Shown: piece after piece, positions 9,192-18,028 of the stretch
Layout of the letters: every line of letters starts with the position of its first letter
Numbering within the stretch: position 1 is the first letter of the stretch
Source of the DNA: Paracoccaceae bacterium
GTDB taxonomy: Bacteria; Pseudomonadota; Alphaproteobacteria; Rhodobacterales; Rhodobacteraceae
Assembly: GCA_026989355.1 (NCBI GenBank)
Contig: JALSJM010000005.1
Location: 248,001 to 312,000, forward strand
Length of the DNA stretch: 64,000 nucleotides
Direction: 5' to 3'
The notes under the pieces: generated by a model
The model's input: the letters and a program-made list of their open reading frames with translations, nothing else
Database searches by the model: none
What the model was told of the DNA's origin: nothing
Made by a program: the position numbers and the translations under genes

Positions 9192-10394
9192 CTACCAGCG
9201 CCGCTTGCCGGCGATGCCCCCGAATTCGCGCAGCAAACGCTCTCTTGCAGCCCCTTCCACGAATTCGAGCCGCGTGCCGTAATCGCGCGCAAGTGCAAAG
9301 ATGTGATCGCGCAGGCTGATTTCCTCTGGCCTGTCGCACAATTCGCGCAGCTCTGCGGGGTCCGGGGAAAGCAAGCCCGAATCAGGGCAGGTCCAGGCCT
9401 TCGCATCAAGATCGAAGGGCACGGCAAGCGTGTCGATCCGGCCGATCTGAAGCGCCTCCAGAACCGGCGCAAGCCCCCGGATGCCGGGCTGTTCGCTGAT
9501 CTCGTCGAGCAACGCCATCTCGGCCACCCGCTCGGCCTCGGCAAGCACCGGCTCCACACGGGCCCTGATATCGGCAATGTTCGGGGTCTTCTCGTTCTTC
9601 GGGTTGTGGATCCTGGCCACGATCCTTTCGCGCAGATGCCTGGGCAGAACATTGCAGAAGGGGCCGGTTTCATCCTCGTCGCCCATGATCACCAGACGAT
9701 CGACATGCAGCGCGCGCAGCGCCTTGTCGAGCAACCGCGCCAGGCGCACATGAAGCTTGTGCAGCCAGGCCATCCGTTTCTTCCTGTAGGGATCCCTGCT
9801 GTCGCCGGCGCGGGTGGGTTCGGTCTTTTCGCGCAGCCGTCCGCTGCGGATGAATTCCGCCGCGTCGCTCAGTTCCTTCCAGTCTTCCTCGTCGAATTCC
9901 CTGAAGATGTCGCTGCGTTCCTCGATCTCGCCCATGTAAAGCTCGAAGAAACGCCAGCCGGCGCCATCGATATGCAGCACGGCGGTGCGCTCGTATTCAT
10001 CAAGCGCATGGATCAGCGGCATGAGGTAGGGCTCGCCCCATCGTGCCTCGACCCGGCCCCGGCGCAGATCCACGACCGGCAGGCCGACCTGAAGATCGAC
10101 GCGTTCCACGAATGTCTTGCCCAGATGATTCTGCCGGGCAAACAGCGCCATGGTGCGGGCCGCAGGGCGCTCCTCGGCCAGAAGCTCCAGCACTGCCTCG
10201 TAAAGCGAAGGGCTGCGTTCGGTGCGCTTCTGGATCTCTTCGATATCCTTCAGCGCATTCTTCACCCGGATGCGCCACGCGCCGCCCTTGTTGTCGGGGT
10301 TGGCGGGGTTGATATCCGCATAGACCGAAAGCACCGGTGCATCGAGTTCCGACAGCCTTTCGATCAGTTCGTTCGTCTGTTTCTGCCTGAGCAT
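9192..10394 (-). CDS. bacterial archaeo-eukaryotic release factor (baeRF/VLRF1-type) family protein
   Basis: A 400-residue protein that begins MLRQKQTNELIERLSELDAP and continues with VLSVYADINPANPDNKGG, an opening characteristic of the bacterial eRF1-like (baeRF, Vms1-like VLRF1) families. The middle domain contains YERTAVLHIDGAGWRFFELYMGEIEE and a long basic helix RKKRMAWLHKLHVRLARLLDKAL; the C-terminal part resembles the L7Ae-like fold of this superfamily. The start at 10394 is chosen because AAAAGGA lies eight bases upstream; an upstream in-frame extension is Gly/Ala-rich and has no such site. In the eukaryotic homologue Vms1 the fold releases stalled nascent chains; a ribosome rescue role here is inference. 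I did not see a GGQ motif. Confidence 0.78.
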   Translation of the reverse strand: MLRQKQTNELIERLSELDAPVLSVYADINPANPDNKGGAWRIRVKNALKDIEEIQKRTERSPSLYEAVLELLAEERPAARTMALFARQNHLGKTFVERVDLQVGLPVVDLRRGRVEARWGEPYLMPLIHALDEYERTAVLHIDGAGWRFFELYMGEIEERSDIFREFDEEDWKELSDAAEFIRSGRLREKTEPTRAGDSRDPYRKKRMAWLHKLHVRLARLLDKALRALHVDRLVIMGDEDETGPFCNVLPRHLRERIVARIHNPKNEKTPNIADIRARVEPVLAEAERVAEMALLDEISEQPGIRGLAPVLEALQIGRIDTLAVPFDLDAKAWTCPDSGLLSPDPAELRELCDRPEEISLRDHIFALARDYGTRLEFVEGAARERLLREFGGIAGKRRW

Positions 10395-10619
10395 CTTGAA
10401 TCCTTTTCCGTTCTGTTCCGGGGCGCACCTGCTTCCGCCCCCCGCGCACGGCCCTGCCGGCGCCCTCGCCCCGGCCGCCCGCGGCGGTATGCTCTGCATC
10501 TAGGGGGGGTGGGGGGCAATTCAAGGCAGGGCGAGAACTGCCGTGTTTCCCCGGCTCTCCGGATTGTCCAGCCGGCAGGATTTTGTATTTGACTTCCTCC
10601 CTTTCCATACCGCTTACTC

Positions 10620-10664
10620 GGGGGCAGCCGACGGGAAGCGCGCACAGAAGGCGCCCCCGGCTGC
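10620..10664 (+). other. tctC leader with two mutually exclusive stems
   Basis: In the 297-base gap between the aeRF1-type gene and tctC, GGGGGC (10620-10625) can pair with GCCCCC (10653-10658), while the overlapping GCAGCCG (10624-10630) can pair with CGGCTGC (10658-10664). The two helices cannot form fully at once. The segment lies just before the tctC ribosome binding site. The rest of the gap (10395-10619) shows a G-run at 10503-10516 and no other clear element. Confidence 0.3.
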
Positions 10665-10691
10665 ACCGGAAACCGACAACAGGGAGGACAC

Positions 10692-11660
10692 ATGATGAAG
10701 AGACTGTTGAAACGATACCTGACCGGCGCCGTTCTGGGGCTTGCGATGGCCGGCACCGCCAGTGCCTATGAGTGCATCGCGCCTGCCAACCCCGGCGGCG
10801 GCTGGGACTTCACCTGCCGCACCATCGGCAAGATCATGTATGACATCGGCGCCGTGGACAAGCCCGTTCAGGTAACCAACATGGCCGGCGGCGGCGGCGG
10901 GCTTGCCTATGCGCTGGTCGTGAACGAACGCAACGACGATCCCGATCTGATCGTGGCTGCCTCCAGTGCCACCGCCACCCGCCTGGCGCAGAACGCCTAT
11001 GGCGGCCTGACCGCCGACCAGGTGCGCTTCCTCGGCGCGATCGGTGCCGATCCGGGCATGATCGCGGTGGCCAAGGACAGCCCCTACAAGACGCTGAACG
11101 ACCTGATCGAAGCGGTAAAGAGCGATCCGGCTTCCGTTACATTCGCGGGCGGTTCGGCCGCCGGTGGCTTTGACCACCTGAAAGTGCTGATGATGCTGGG
11201 GCGCGCCGGCTTCAATGACATCCGCAAGGTGAAATATATCGGCGTTGACAGCGGCGGCGATGCCATCACCCAGGCGGTTGGCGGTCATGTGCAGGCCGTT
11301 ACCGGCGACCTTTCCGAGGTTGTGGGTTTCCTGAAATCGGGCGACATGCGGGTGATCGCGGTATTCACCCCCGCGCGCATTCCGGGCTTTGACGACATCC
11401 CCACCGCCAGAGAACAGGGCATCGACGTGGTGGCGGTGAACTGGCGCGGGCTTTACGTGCCGAAGAACATCACCGACGAACAATACGACACCTGGGTCGA
11501 GCGTCTGCGCAAGGTGGCGGAATCCGATGAATGGAAAGCCGCGATGGAAGCCAATGGCCTTGCCCCCTTCACCCTGCTGGGCAAGGATTTCGAGGGCTAT
11601 CTTGACGAGGTGATCAAGGAGGTGGCGCAGCTTTCGCGCGATCTGGGCGTGATCCAGTGA
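10692..11660 (+). CDS. tctC: tripartite tricarboxylate transporter substrate-binding protein
   Basis: TctC/Bug-type periplasmic binding protein of 322 residues. A signal peptide is visible (basic MMKRLLKRY, hydrophobic core, cleavage after ASA), followed by ECIAPANPGGGWDFTCRT, the start typical of TctC proteins in which the first beta strand leads to the ligand-coordinating loop. The later GGSAAGGFDHLKVL and VKYIGVDSGGDAITQAVGG segments match the family. The start is supported by AGGGAGG five bases upstream; ATG codons at 10692 and 10695 are both possible. It is first of the tctC-tctB-tctA operon. The ligand of TctC proteins ranges over citrate, tartrate, terephthalate and other carboxylates and cannot be predicted here. 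Confidence 0.93.
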   Translation: MMKRLLKRYLTGAVLGLAMAGTASAYECIAPANPGGGWDFTCRTIGKIMYDIGAVDKPVQVTNMAGGGGGLAYALVVNERNDDPDLIVAASSATATRLAQNAYGGLTADQVRFLGAIGADPGMIAVAKDSPYKTLNDLIEAVKSDPASVTFAGGSAAGGFDHLKVLMMLGRAGFNDIRKVKYIGVDSGGDAITQAVGGHVQAVTGDLSEVVGFLKSGDMRVIAVFTPARIPGFDDIPTAREQGIDVVAVNWRGLYVPKNITDEQYDTWVERLRKVAESDEWKAAMEANGLAPFTLLGKDFEGYLDEVIKEVAQLSRDLGVIQ

Positions 11661-11686
11661 TCAGGTAGCCCGGCAGGAACACGCAG

Positions 11687-12127
11687 ATGAGCGATCGCCT
11701 GTTTGCATTCGCGGTGATCGTGGTGGCGCTGGGGTATATCCTCAGTGCCACCACGATCCAGAGCGGCTTCATGCCCGATCCTGTCGGGCCGAAGCTCTTT
11801 CCCTACATGATCGCGGGTGCGGCGATCGTTGCCGCACTCACCATCCTGATCCGGCCTGCCGAAGAGCCGGAATGGCCGGGCCTTGCCACCTTCGGGCGAA
11901 TCGCCTTTGCCATCATCGTGCTGGTGGGATACGCCTATGCGCTGAAGCCCCTGGGCTTCCTGATGCCCACCGCCATCGCGGCGGGCATCCTGAGCTACCA
12001 GATTCACCCCGACGCACGCAACGCAGCCCTGACCGGGCTCGGCCTTTCGCTCGGGCTTTTCGTGATCTTCCGCTTCGGCCTCGGCCTCGGCCTCTTCGGC
12101 TTTCCGCGCGCCTGGGGCATTTTCTGA
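11687..12127 (+). CDS. tctB: tripartite tricarboxylate transporter small membrane subunit TctB
   Basis: A 146-residue inner-membrane protein with four predicted hydrophobic helices (about residues 5-22, 38-53, 65-90 and 115-140), the normal size and topology for TctB. It lies between tctC and tctA with short spacers. AGGA is present eight bases before the ATG. Together with TctA it makes the permease of the TTT system; sequence conservation of TctB is low, so identification rests on size, topology and position. Confidence 0.88.
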   Translation: MSDRLFAFAVIVVALGYILSATTIQSGFMPDPVGPKLFPYMIAGAAIVAALTILIRPAEEPEWPGLATFGRIAFAIIVLVGYAYALKPLGFLMPTAIAAGILSYQIHPDARNAALTGLGLSLGLFVIFRFGLGLGLFGFPRAWGIF

Positions 12128-12157
12128 CACCATTCCGAAAGAAAGGGCACCACAGTC

Positions 12158-13663
12158 ATGGAAACGCTCTCTCTTCTTGCCGACGGTTTTGCCATCGCGC
12201 TGACACCCGGCAATCTGATGCTGGCCATGATCGGCTGTGTGCTCGGCACCATCATCGGCGCGCTTCCCGGGCTCGGGCCCAGCAATGGCGTGGCGATCCT
12301 GATTCCGCTGGCGTTTTCGCTGGGGCTTGATGCCACCGCTGCGCTGGTGCTGATGACGGCCGTCTATTACGGCGCCATGTATGGCGGGCGGATCAGTTCG
12401 ATCCTGCTCAATATTCCCGGCGACGAACCCGCCCTGATGACAACCCTTGACGGATATCCGATGGCCAGGGCGGGGCGTGCGGGCGATGCGCTGGTGCTTT
12501 CGGGCGTGGCATCCTTCGTGGGGGCCTTCCTGGCCACCATCGGGCTGATGCTGCTGGCCCCCTGGCTGGCACGCATCGCCTTCCGGTTCGGGCCTGCGGA
12601 ATATTTCGCGCTTTACATCCTGGCCTTCAGCACCCTGGGCGGCATTGCCTCGGGCAATCAGGCCAAAGCGCTGATCGCCACCTGTATCGGCCTTGGCATT
12701 GCCATGATCGGGCTCGACAACGCCACCGGCATGCCCCGTTTCACCTTCGGCAACCTGCACATGATGGACGGTATCGATTTTCTGGTGGCAATCGTGGGGC
12801 TTTTCGCCGTCACCGAAGTCTTCGTGTTCATCGAAAGCCACGGGCGGGAATCAGCCCTTGGCGTCAGGCTTGGCCGCATCGTCATTCCGGTGAAGGACAT
12901 CATCCTCGCCTTTCCCAGCATGCTGCGTTCCACCGTGATCGGCTTCATCGCCGGCATCCTGCCCGGCGCCGGAGCCTCGCTTGGAAGTTTCCTTTCCTAC
13001 ATGGGCGAAAAGGCGATGGTGAAGGACAATTCCCGCTTCGGCAAGGGCGATCCGCGCGGCGTGGCGGCCCCCGAGGCGGGCAACAACGCCGCCGCCGGCG
13101 GCGCCCTGGTGCCGATGCTGACGCTCGGGGTGCCGGGCTCGGGCACCACCGCGGTTCTGCTGGCACTGCTGATGACGCTGAACATCACCCCCGGCCCCAC
13201 CCTGTTTACCGATCGCCCTGATGTGGTGTGGGGGCTGATCGCTTCGCTGCTGATCGCCAATGTGGTGCTGCTGGTGCTGAACGTGCCGCTGGTAAAACTG
13301 TTCGTGAAGATCCTGATGGTTCCACCCTGGGTGCTGCTGCCCGGAGTGACCATGATCTCGTTCGTCGGGATCTATTCTCTCTCGGGTTCGAGCTTCGACC
13401 TTCTGCTGATGATCGGCTTCGGGGTGCTGGGCTATTTCTTCCGCAAGCTTGACGTGCCCACCGTACCGATCATTCTCGGCATCCTTCTGGGCAACAACAT
13501 GGAAGACAGCCTGCGCCGCGCCATGGTGATCTCGGGCGGCGACTGGACCTATCTGTTCTCTTCCCCGATCGCCATCGGGCTGTGGATTGCCGCGGTGCTG
13601 GGCTTTGTCGCACCCTTCTTCCTGCGCGGCCTTCTGAAACGCCCGCAGGCGATCACCGACTGA
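12158..13663 (+). CDS. tctA: tripartite tricarboxylate transporter large permease TctA
   Basis: A 501-residue polytopic membrane protein with the two inverted-repeat TctA signatures: GALPGLGPSNGVAILIPL near residue 35 and GILPGAGASLGSFLSYMGEK near residue 267. The YGGRISSILLNIPGDEPA segment is also typical. About 11-12 transmembrane helices are expected. Transport is driven by the proton or sodium gradient in this family. Its stop overlaps the start of the AtuA-like gene by one base (TGATG), tying transport to the downstream enzyme. Confidence 0.95.
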   Translation: METLSLLADGFAIALTPGNLMLAMIGCVLGTIIGALPGLGPSNGVAILIPLAFSLGLDATAALVLMTAVYYGAMYGGRISSILLNIPGDEPALMTTLDGYPMARAGRAGDALVLSGVASFVGAFLATIGLMLLAPWLARIAFRFGPAEYFALYILAFSTLGGIASGNQAKALIATCIGLGIAMIGLDNATGMPRFTFGNLHMMDGIDFLVAIVGLFAVTEVFVFIESHGRESALGVRLGRIVIPVKDIILAFPSMLRSTVIGFIAGILPGAGASLGSFLSYMGEKAMVKDNSRFGKGDPRGVAAPEAGNNAAAGGALVPMLTLGVPGSGTTAVLLALLMTLNITPGPTLFTDRPDVVWGLIASLLIANVVLLVLNVPLVKLFVKILMVPPWVLLPGVTMISFVGIYSLSGSSFDLLLMIGFGVLGYFFRKLDVPTVPIILGILLGNNMEDSLRRAMVISGGDWTYLFSSPIAIGLWIAAVLGFVAPFFLRGLLKRPQAITD

Positions 13664-15024
13664 TGCCCACACGCGTGCTGATCCCGGCTGGCGCGCTTGG
13701 CCTCGGTTTCGATGTCGCGGCGCTCTGGCGCGGCATCGAAACGCGCCCCGACATCATCGTGATCGACGGCGGTTCCACCGACAGCGGCCCCCATTACCTG
13801 GGCACCGGCACCTCGAAATATTCCCGTGCCGCCACAAAGGCCGAATGGAAACTGCTGATGGAAGCGCGCGCAAGGGCCGGCGTGCCGCTGGCGATCGGCA
13901 CCGCAGGCACCTGCGGCACCGATGCAATGGTTGACCGGATGTACGACATCACCTGCGAAATCGCCGCCGAACTGGGCCAGTCCCTGAAGATCGCGCGGCT
14001 TTACAGCGAACAGGATCCGGCAGCGGTTGAGGCAGCACTGAAGGCCGGCAAGATCCGCCCGCTCTGGCCCGAGCAGCCGCTTGACGAAACCGTGCCCGAC
14101 ACCTGCAGCCACATCGTTGCACTGGCCGGGGCCGAACAGATCACCGCCGCCCTTGAAACCGGCGCCGATATCGTGATCGCCGGGCGCTGCACCGATACCG
14201 CACCGATTGCCGCCCTGCCCCTGCTGCGCGGCGAACACCCGGGCGCCGCCTGGCACGGTGCCAAGATCGGCGAATGCGGTGCGCTGTGCTCGACCAACCC
14301 CACCTCGGGCGTGATCGTGATCGATTTCGACAGAACGGGCTTCACCGTGCGCCCCATGGCCGAGGGCGCGCGCTGCACGCCCGAACTGGTGGCCGCGCAC
14401 ATGCTTTACGAAAACGCCGATCCGCAGATCCTGCACGAACCGGGTGGCCGGCTTGACGTGCGCGCCGCCAGCCATGAACAGGCCGATGAAACGGCGGTGC
14501 GGGTCAGCGGCGCCATCTGGCACGAAGGCCCCTACGGGGTGAAACTCGAAGGCGCGCGGCAGGTGGGATTCCAGTCATGTGCGCTGGTGCTGCTGCGCGA
14601 TCCGGCCTATGTGGCGCAGGCCGAAAAATGGTGCGCGCTGCTCGAAGCGCGCCTGCACCGGGAAATCCCTGCCCGTCTGGAGCTTGCCCGCGGGGATTAC
14701 CACCTGGAACTGCGCCAGATCGGCAGGAACGCAACCCTCGGAGCGCTGGAAACCGCATCCGCCAGCCCCGCAGAGATCGGCGTGCTGCTGATCGCCACCG
14801 CCGCCGATCAGGCCACGGCACGGGAAATTGCGCGCCTTGCCAATCCGCATCTTCTGCACATGCCCCTGTCAGACACCGAACCCCAGGCAACCCACGCCTT
14901 TCCCTTTTCTCCGCCCGAATGGGATCGCGGTGCGCTGCATGAATTCTGCCTCAACCACGTGCTTGCCTGCGACGACCCCATGACACCCTTCCGCCTGTGC
15001 ACGGATGAGGTGCATCATGCCTAG
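13663..15024 (+). CDS. acyclic terpene utilisation AtuA family (DUF1446) protein
   Basis: A 453-residue cytosolic protein of the DUF1446/AtuA family. It opens with a Gly-rich strand-turn (MPTRVLIPAGALGLGFD) and has conserved family segments DIIVIDGGSTDSGPHYLGTG, GTAGTCGTDAMVD, VIAGRCTDTAPIAALPL and the Cys-containing GECGALCSTNP. AtuA was named from acyclic terpene catabolism in Pseudomonas, but many homologues sit in unrelated clusters, so the reaction is unknown. The ATG overlaps the tctA stop by one base, and the 3' end overlaps the DUF4387 gene. An in-frame upstream extension lies wholly inside tctA and is not needed. Context suggests it acts on the solute imported by the TTT system. Confidence 0.85.
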   Translation: MPTRVLIPAGALGLGFDVAALWRGIETRPDIIVIDGGSTDSGPHYLGTGTSKYSRAATKAEWKLLMEARARAGVPLAIGTAGTCGTDAMVDRMYDITCEIAAELGQSLKIARLYSEQDPAAVEAALKAGKIRPLWPEQPLDETVPDTCSHIVALAGAEQITAALETGADIVIAGRCTDTAPIAALPLLRGEHPGAAWHGAKIGECGALCSTNPTSGVIVIDFDRTGFTVRPMAEGARCTPELVAAHMLYENADPQILHEPGGRLDVRAASHEQADETAVRVSGAIWHEGPYGVKLEGARQVGFQSCALVLLRDPAYVAQAEKWCALLEARLHREIPARLELARGDYHLELRQIGRNATLGALETASASPAEIGVLLIATAADQATAREIARLANPHLLHMPLSDTEPQATHAFPFSPPEWDRGALHEFCLNHVLACDDPMTPFRLCTDEVHHA

Positions 15025-15361
15025 GATCGGCGATATCGCAACACGCATCCGCGCCAAGAACGCCGGCCCCTTCGTGCTGACGATCGATATATTCTGCCCC
15101 GACCCCGCCGGTTTCGATACCATCTGCCGTGCCCTGCCCACGACGCGCATCGCGGCCCTCTTCCATCAGCCCCGGGCCGAAATCCGCCGTTTCGAACTGC
15201 CTGCGCTGAACGTGCTCAAGTTCTCGCTGCCGCGCCCCGTGGTGCAGGGCAGCCACAACGACCGCGACATGCATGCCTCGGGCTGGGCCCTGCTGATCTC
15301 TGCACTCGAAGCCGCACCGCCCACCTGCGAGAATGCCCCCGACGGTGCCACCCGCCCCTGA
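15017..15361 (+). CDS. DUF4387 (AtuA-associated) domain protein
   Basis: A 114-residue protein of the DUF4387 family, which regularly occurs beside or fused to AtuA-like DUF1446 proteins. Visible family features are the N-terminal IRAKNAGPFVLTIDIFCPD and the C-terminal GSHNDRDMHASGWALLISAL, with the conserved HNDRD and GW residues. The ATG at 15017 overlaps the end of the AtuA-like gene by eight bases and has GAGG six bases upstream; an ATG at 15005 is in frame but less well placed. It probably forms a complex with the AtuA-like protein (inference from constant linkage and occasional fusions). Confidence 0.83.
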   Translation: MPRIGDIATRIRAKNAGPFVLTIDIFCPDPAGFDTICRALPTTRIAALFHQPRAEIRRFELPALNVLKFSLPRPVVQGSHNDRDMHASGWALLISALEAAPPTCENAPDGATRP

Positions 15362-15482
15362 ACGCACGCACCGGCCGGCACCACGGCAATGACGCATTCG
15401 GGCAACCCATGTCGCCCCCGGGCTAGCACAGGCCTGCCCTGCCCTGAAGTATGGTTGCGCATTCACCCGGACGAGGCCGCCA

Positions 15483-16409
15483 ATGCCCACATCGTTCTTC
15501 TCCGCCCCAGGCCGTTTTTTCAAGGGCAACCTGCATACCCATTCCGACATATCCGATGGCGCGCTGCCGCCCGAAGAGGTCTGCCGTCGCTATCGCGAGG
15601 CGGGATACGATTTCATCGCCATCACCGATCACTATCTGGGCATGTATGGCTATCCGGTTGTCGATACCACACCCTTTCGCACGGCGGATTTCACCACCAT
15701 CCCAGGCGCCGAACTGCATATCGGCGCAATGGACAACGGTGGCCAGTGGCACATCCTGGCCGTCGGCCTGCCGGCGGATTTCACCCCGCCCGACGTGCCC
15801 CATTTCATGCACACCGCCGGCAGCGAAACGGCCGCCGGACTGGCCGCCCGCGCCCGCGAAGCCGGGGCCTTCGTGGCGATTGCCCATCCGCACTGGTCGG
15901 GGCTGAGCGAAGCCGACGCGCGGCGCATCACCGCAGCCCATGCCGTCGAGATCTACAACCACGGCTGCGCGGTTGAAACCGACCGCGGCGAGGGGCTGCT
16001 TTCATGGGAGCACATGCTGAACGAGGGGCGCCGCCTGACCGCCGTCGCCACCGATGACGCCCATTTTCACACCGACGATCACTTCGGCGGCTGGGTGATG
16101 GTGAAGGCGCCCGAAAACACGCCCGACGCGCTGCTTGCGGCGCTGAAGGCAGGGCATTTCTATGCCACCACCGGCCCCGAGATCCACGATATCCGCATCA
16201 CCGACCGCGCCATCGAGATTGCCTGCTCTGCGGCCGGCACCATTGTGGTCCAGGGCAGCGTGACGGCCGCAAGTTTCGAACGCGGAAAGGGCCTTTCCGG
16301 CGCCACCATACCGCTTGACCGCTTTGCCGCCAGCCCCTGGGTGCGGGTAACGGTGATCGACGGCGCAGGCAAAAGAGCGTGGTCGAACCCGATCTGGCTT
16401 GACGGTTAG
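15483..16409 (+). CDS. PHP-domain metal-dependent phosphoesterase (CehA/McbA-like)
   Basis: A 308-residue protein with the polymerase-and-histidinol-phosphatase fold. The metal ligands are visible: NLHTHSDISDG (H-x-H-x-D) near residue 19, DFIAITDHY near residue 43, IPGAELHIG, VAIAHPHWSG, and TDDAHF near residue 186. No signal peptide. GAGG lies six bases before the ATG. The C-terminal about 80 residues form a beta-sandwich-like segment. Such single-domain PHP proteins hydrolyse phosphoesters; the substrate here is unknown. It follows the TTT-AtuA-DUF4387 genes after 121 bases on the same strand and may belong to the same catabolic group. Confidence 0.85.
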   Translation: MPTSFFSAPGRFFKGNLHTHSDISDGALPPEEVCRRYREAGYDFIAITDHYLGMYGYPVVDTTPFRTADFTTIPGAELHIGAMDNGGQWHILAVGLPADFTPPDVPHFMHTAGSETAAGLAARAREAGAFVAIAHPHWSGLSEADARRITAAHAVEIYNHGCAVETDRGEGLLSWEHMLNEGRRLTAVATDDAHFHTDDHFGGWVMVKAPENTPDALLAALKAGHFYATTGPEIHDIRITDRAIEIACSAAGTIVVQGSVTAASFERGKGLSGATIPLDRFAASPWVRVTVIDGAGKRAWSNPIWLDG

Positions 16410-16504
16410 GCCGGGATCCCGGTTCGCAAGCGCACTGAAGCGCAACCTCCAGGGCACCGGCCACGCAGGATACCCCGCCCGTGCCCGCCCGCAAAGGAAG
16501 GCCG

Positions 16505-17917
16505 ATGACGATACTGCAGGAACTTGCCGCCCTGATCGGCCCCGAAAACGTGCTGACAGGTGATGACACTGCCCCCTTCCGGCGTGACTGGACAGGGAAA
16601 TACACCAGCCGCCCTCTGGCGGTGGTGCGCCCCGCCAGCACAGGGGAAGTGGCCGGCGTGGTGCGGCTGGCCGGAGCGGCAGGGGTGCCGGTGGTGCCGG
16701 TTTCGGGCAACACCGGTCTGGTAGGGGGCACCGCGAACGACGGGGCGCTGATGCTCTCGCTTGCCCGGATGAACCGGATCCGCGACATCAACCCCGCCAG
16801 CCGCACCGCCACGGCAGAAGCCGGCGTGGTGCTCGACACGCTGAACGAAGCCGCCGAAACGCAGGACCTGATCTTTCCTCTTGCCTTCGGCGCGCGTGGT
16901 TCGGCCACCGTCGGAGGGGTGCTTTCCACCAATGCCGGGGGATCGAACGCGCTCAGATACGGCACCGCCCGGGCACTGTGCCTCGGTATCGAGGCAGTAC
17001 TGCCCTCGGGCGCGGTGATGAACCTGATGAGCGCCCTGCACAAGGACAACACCGGCTACGACCTGCGCAATCTGATGATCGGCGCCGAGGGCACCCTGGG
17101 GATCATCACCGCCGCGGTTGTAAAACTGGCCCCTCGCCCGCGCGCAAGGGCCACTGCGCTGGTGGGGCTTGAAACGCTTGACGCAGCACTGGATCTGCTC
17201 AACCGCCTGCAGGCGGAAACCGGCGGCGCTGTCGAGGCCTTCGAATACATGCCGGCAGCCTACATGCGCCGCCTTGCCCGCCACCGGCCGGATCTGCACC
17301 AGCCCTTCGCCACCCCGCACCCGGTCAATGTTCTGGTGGAAGTCGCCGCCACCACCCCGCGCGACGCCACCCCCCGGCCCGATGGCGCACTGCCGGTGGT
17401 GGCACTGCTTGAAAACGCGCTTGCCGCAATGCTCGAGGCCGGCACGCTCCGCGATGCCCGGGTGGCGCAATCGGAAACCCAGCGCGCGCATCTGTGGACA
17501 ATGCGCGAGGCGGCGGCCGAGATCACCTTCACCGGACAGCCCGTCGTTGACAGCGACGTTGCCCTGCCGCTGGATCGCGTCGGCGCATTTCTCGCCCGTT
17601 GCGAAACGCGCCTGCATCCCCTTGACCCGAAGGCGGAAATCCTGACGATCGGGCATCTGGGCGATGGCAACCTGCATCACGCGGTTTACCCGACCGAAAA
17701 CACCCCCGAACACCTGGAATCGATCCGCGAAGCGGTTGAAGATGTAGTGGCGGAACTGGGCGGAAGTTTCTCGGCCGAACATGGAATCGGCCTTTCCAAG
17801 AAAGGCACGATGGCCCGGCGCAAGGACAGGGCGGCACTGGACGCAATGCGCGCCATCAAGCAGGCGCTTGATCCTGCCGGTATCATGAATCCGGGCAAAC
17901 TGTTGCCGGAAGACTGA
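16505..17917 (+). CDS. FAD-linked oxidase, D-2-hydroxyacid dehydrogenase (GlcD-like)
   Basis: A 470-residue VAO-type flavoprotein: an N-terminal FAD-binding-4 domain (PVVPVSGNTGLVGG about residue 62, GVLSTNAGGSNALRYG, GAEGTLGIITAA) and a C-terminal FAD oxidase domain with GHLGDGNLHHAVYP and the SAEHGIGLSKK metal/substrate loop. This architecture is shared by D-2-hydroxyglutarate dehydrogenase, D-lactate dehydrogenase and GlcD. No partner GlcE/GlcF genes lie beside it, so it likely acts alone with an electron-transfer flavoprotein or quinone. AAGGA six bases before the ATG at 16505 fixes the start. Placement after the TTT cluster suggests it oxidises a 2-hydroxyacid taken up or formed by that system (inference). 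Confidence 0.88.
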   Translation: MTILQELAALIGPENVLTGDDTAPFRRDWTGKYTSRPLAVVRPASTGEVAGVVRLAGAAGVPVVPVSGNTGLVGGTANDGALMLSLARMNRIRDINPASRTATAEAGVVLDTLNEAAETQDLIFPLAFGARGSATVGGVLSTNAGGSNALRYGTARALCLGIEAVLPSGAVMNLMSALHKDNTGYDLRNLMIGAEGTLGIITAAVVKLAPRPRARATALVGLETLDAALDLLNRLQAETGGAVEAFEYMPAAYMRRLARHRPDLHQPFATPHPVNVLVEVAATTPRDATPRPDGALPVVALLENALAAMLEAGTLRDARVAQSETQRAHLWTMREAAAEITFTGQPVVDSDVALPLDRVGAFLARCETRLHPLDPKAEILTIGHLGDGNLHHAVYPTENTPEHLESIREAVEDVVAELGGSFSAEHGIGLSKKGTMARRKDRAALDAMRAIKQALDPAGIMNPGKLLPED

Positions 17918-17977
17918 AACCCGCCCCCGAAGGCATGGCCCGGAAAAACCGGGAAAACCAGGGTTCGTGCCTCCGAA

Positions 17978-18004
17978 GGGAATATTTCCGGACCGGAAAT
18001 TCCC
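17978..18004. terminator. hairpin between convergent oxidase and hemC genes
   Basis: GGGAA-TA-TTTCCGG pairs with CCGGAAATTCCC across a very small loop, with TA bulged. It lies between two convergent stops (17917 and 18029). There is no long T-run, so it is a candidate bidirectional terminator rather than a textbook one. Confidence 0.4.
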
Positions 18005-18028
18005 GGCTTGGCAACAGGGCCGGGGCGA

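Noticed and set aside
10503-10516. G-run (seven G, T, six G) as a G-quadruplex
   Set aside because: Only two G-tracts are present, so a stable four-tract structure of three tetrads cannot form cleanly without loops; left as a homopolymer-like stretch.
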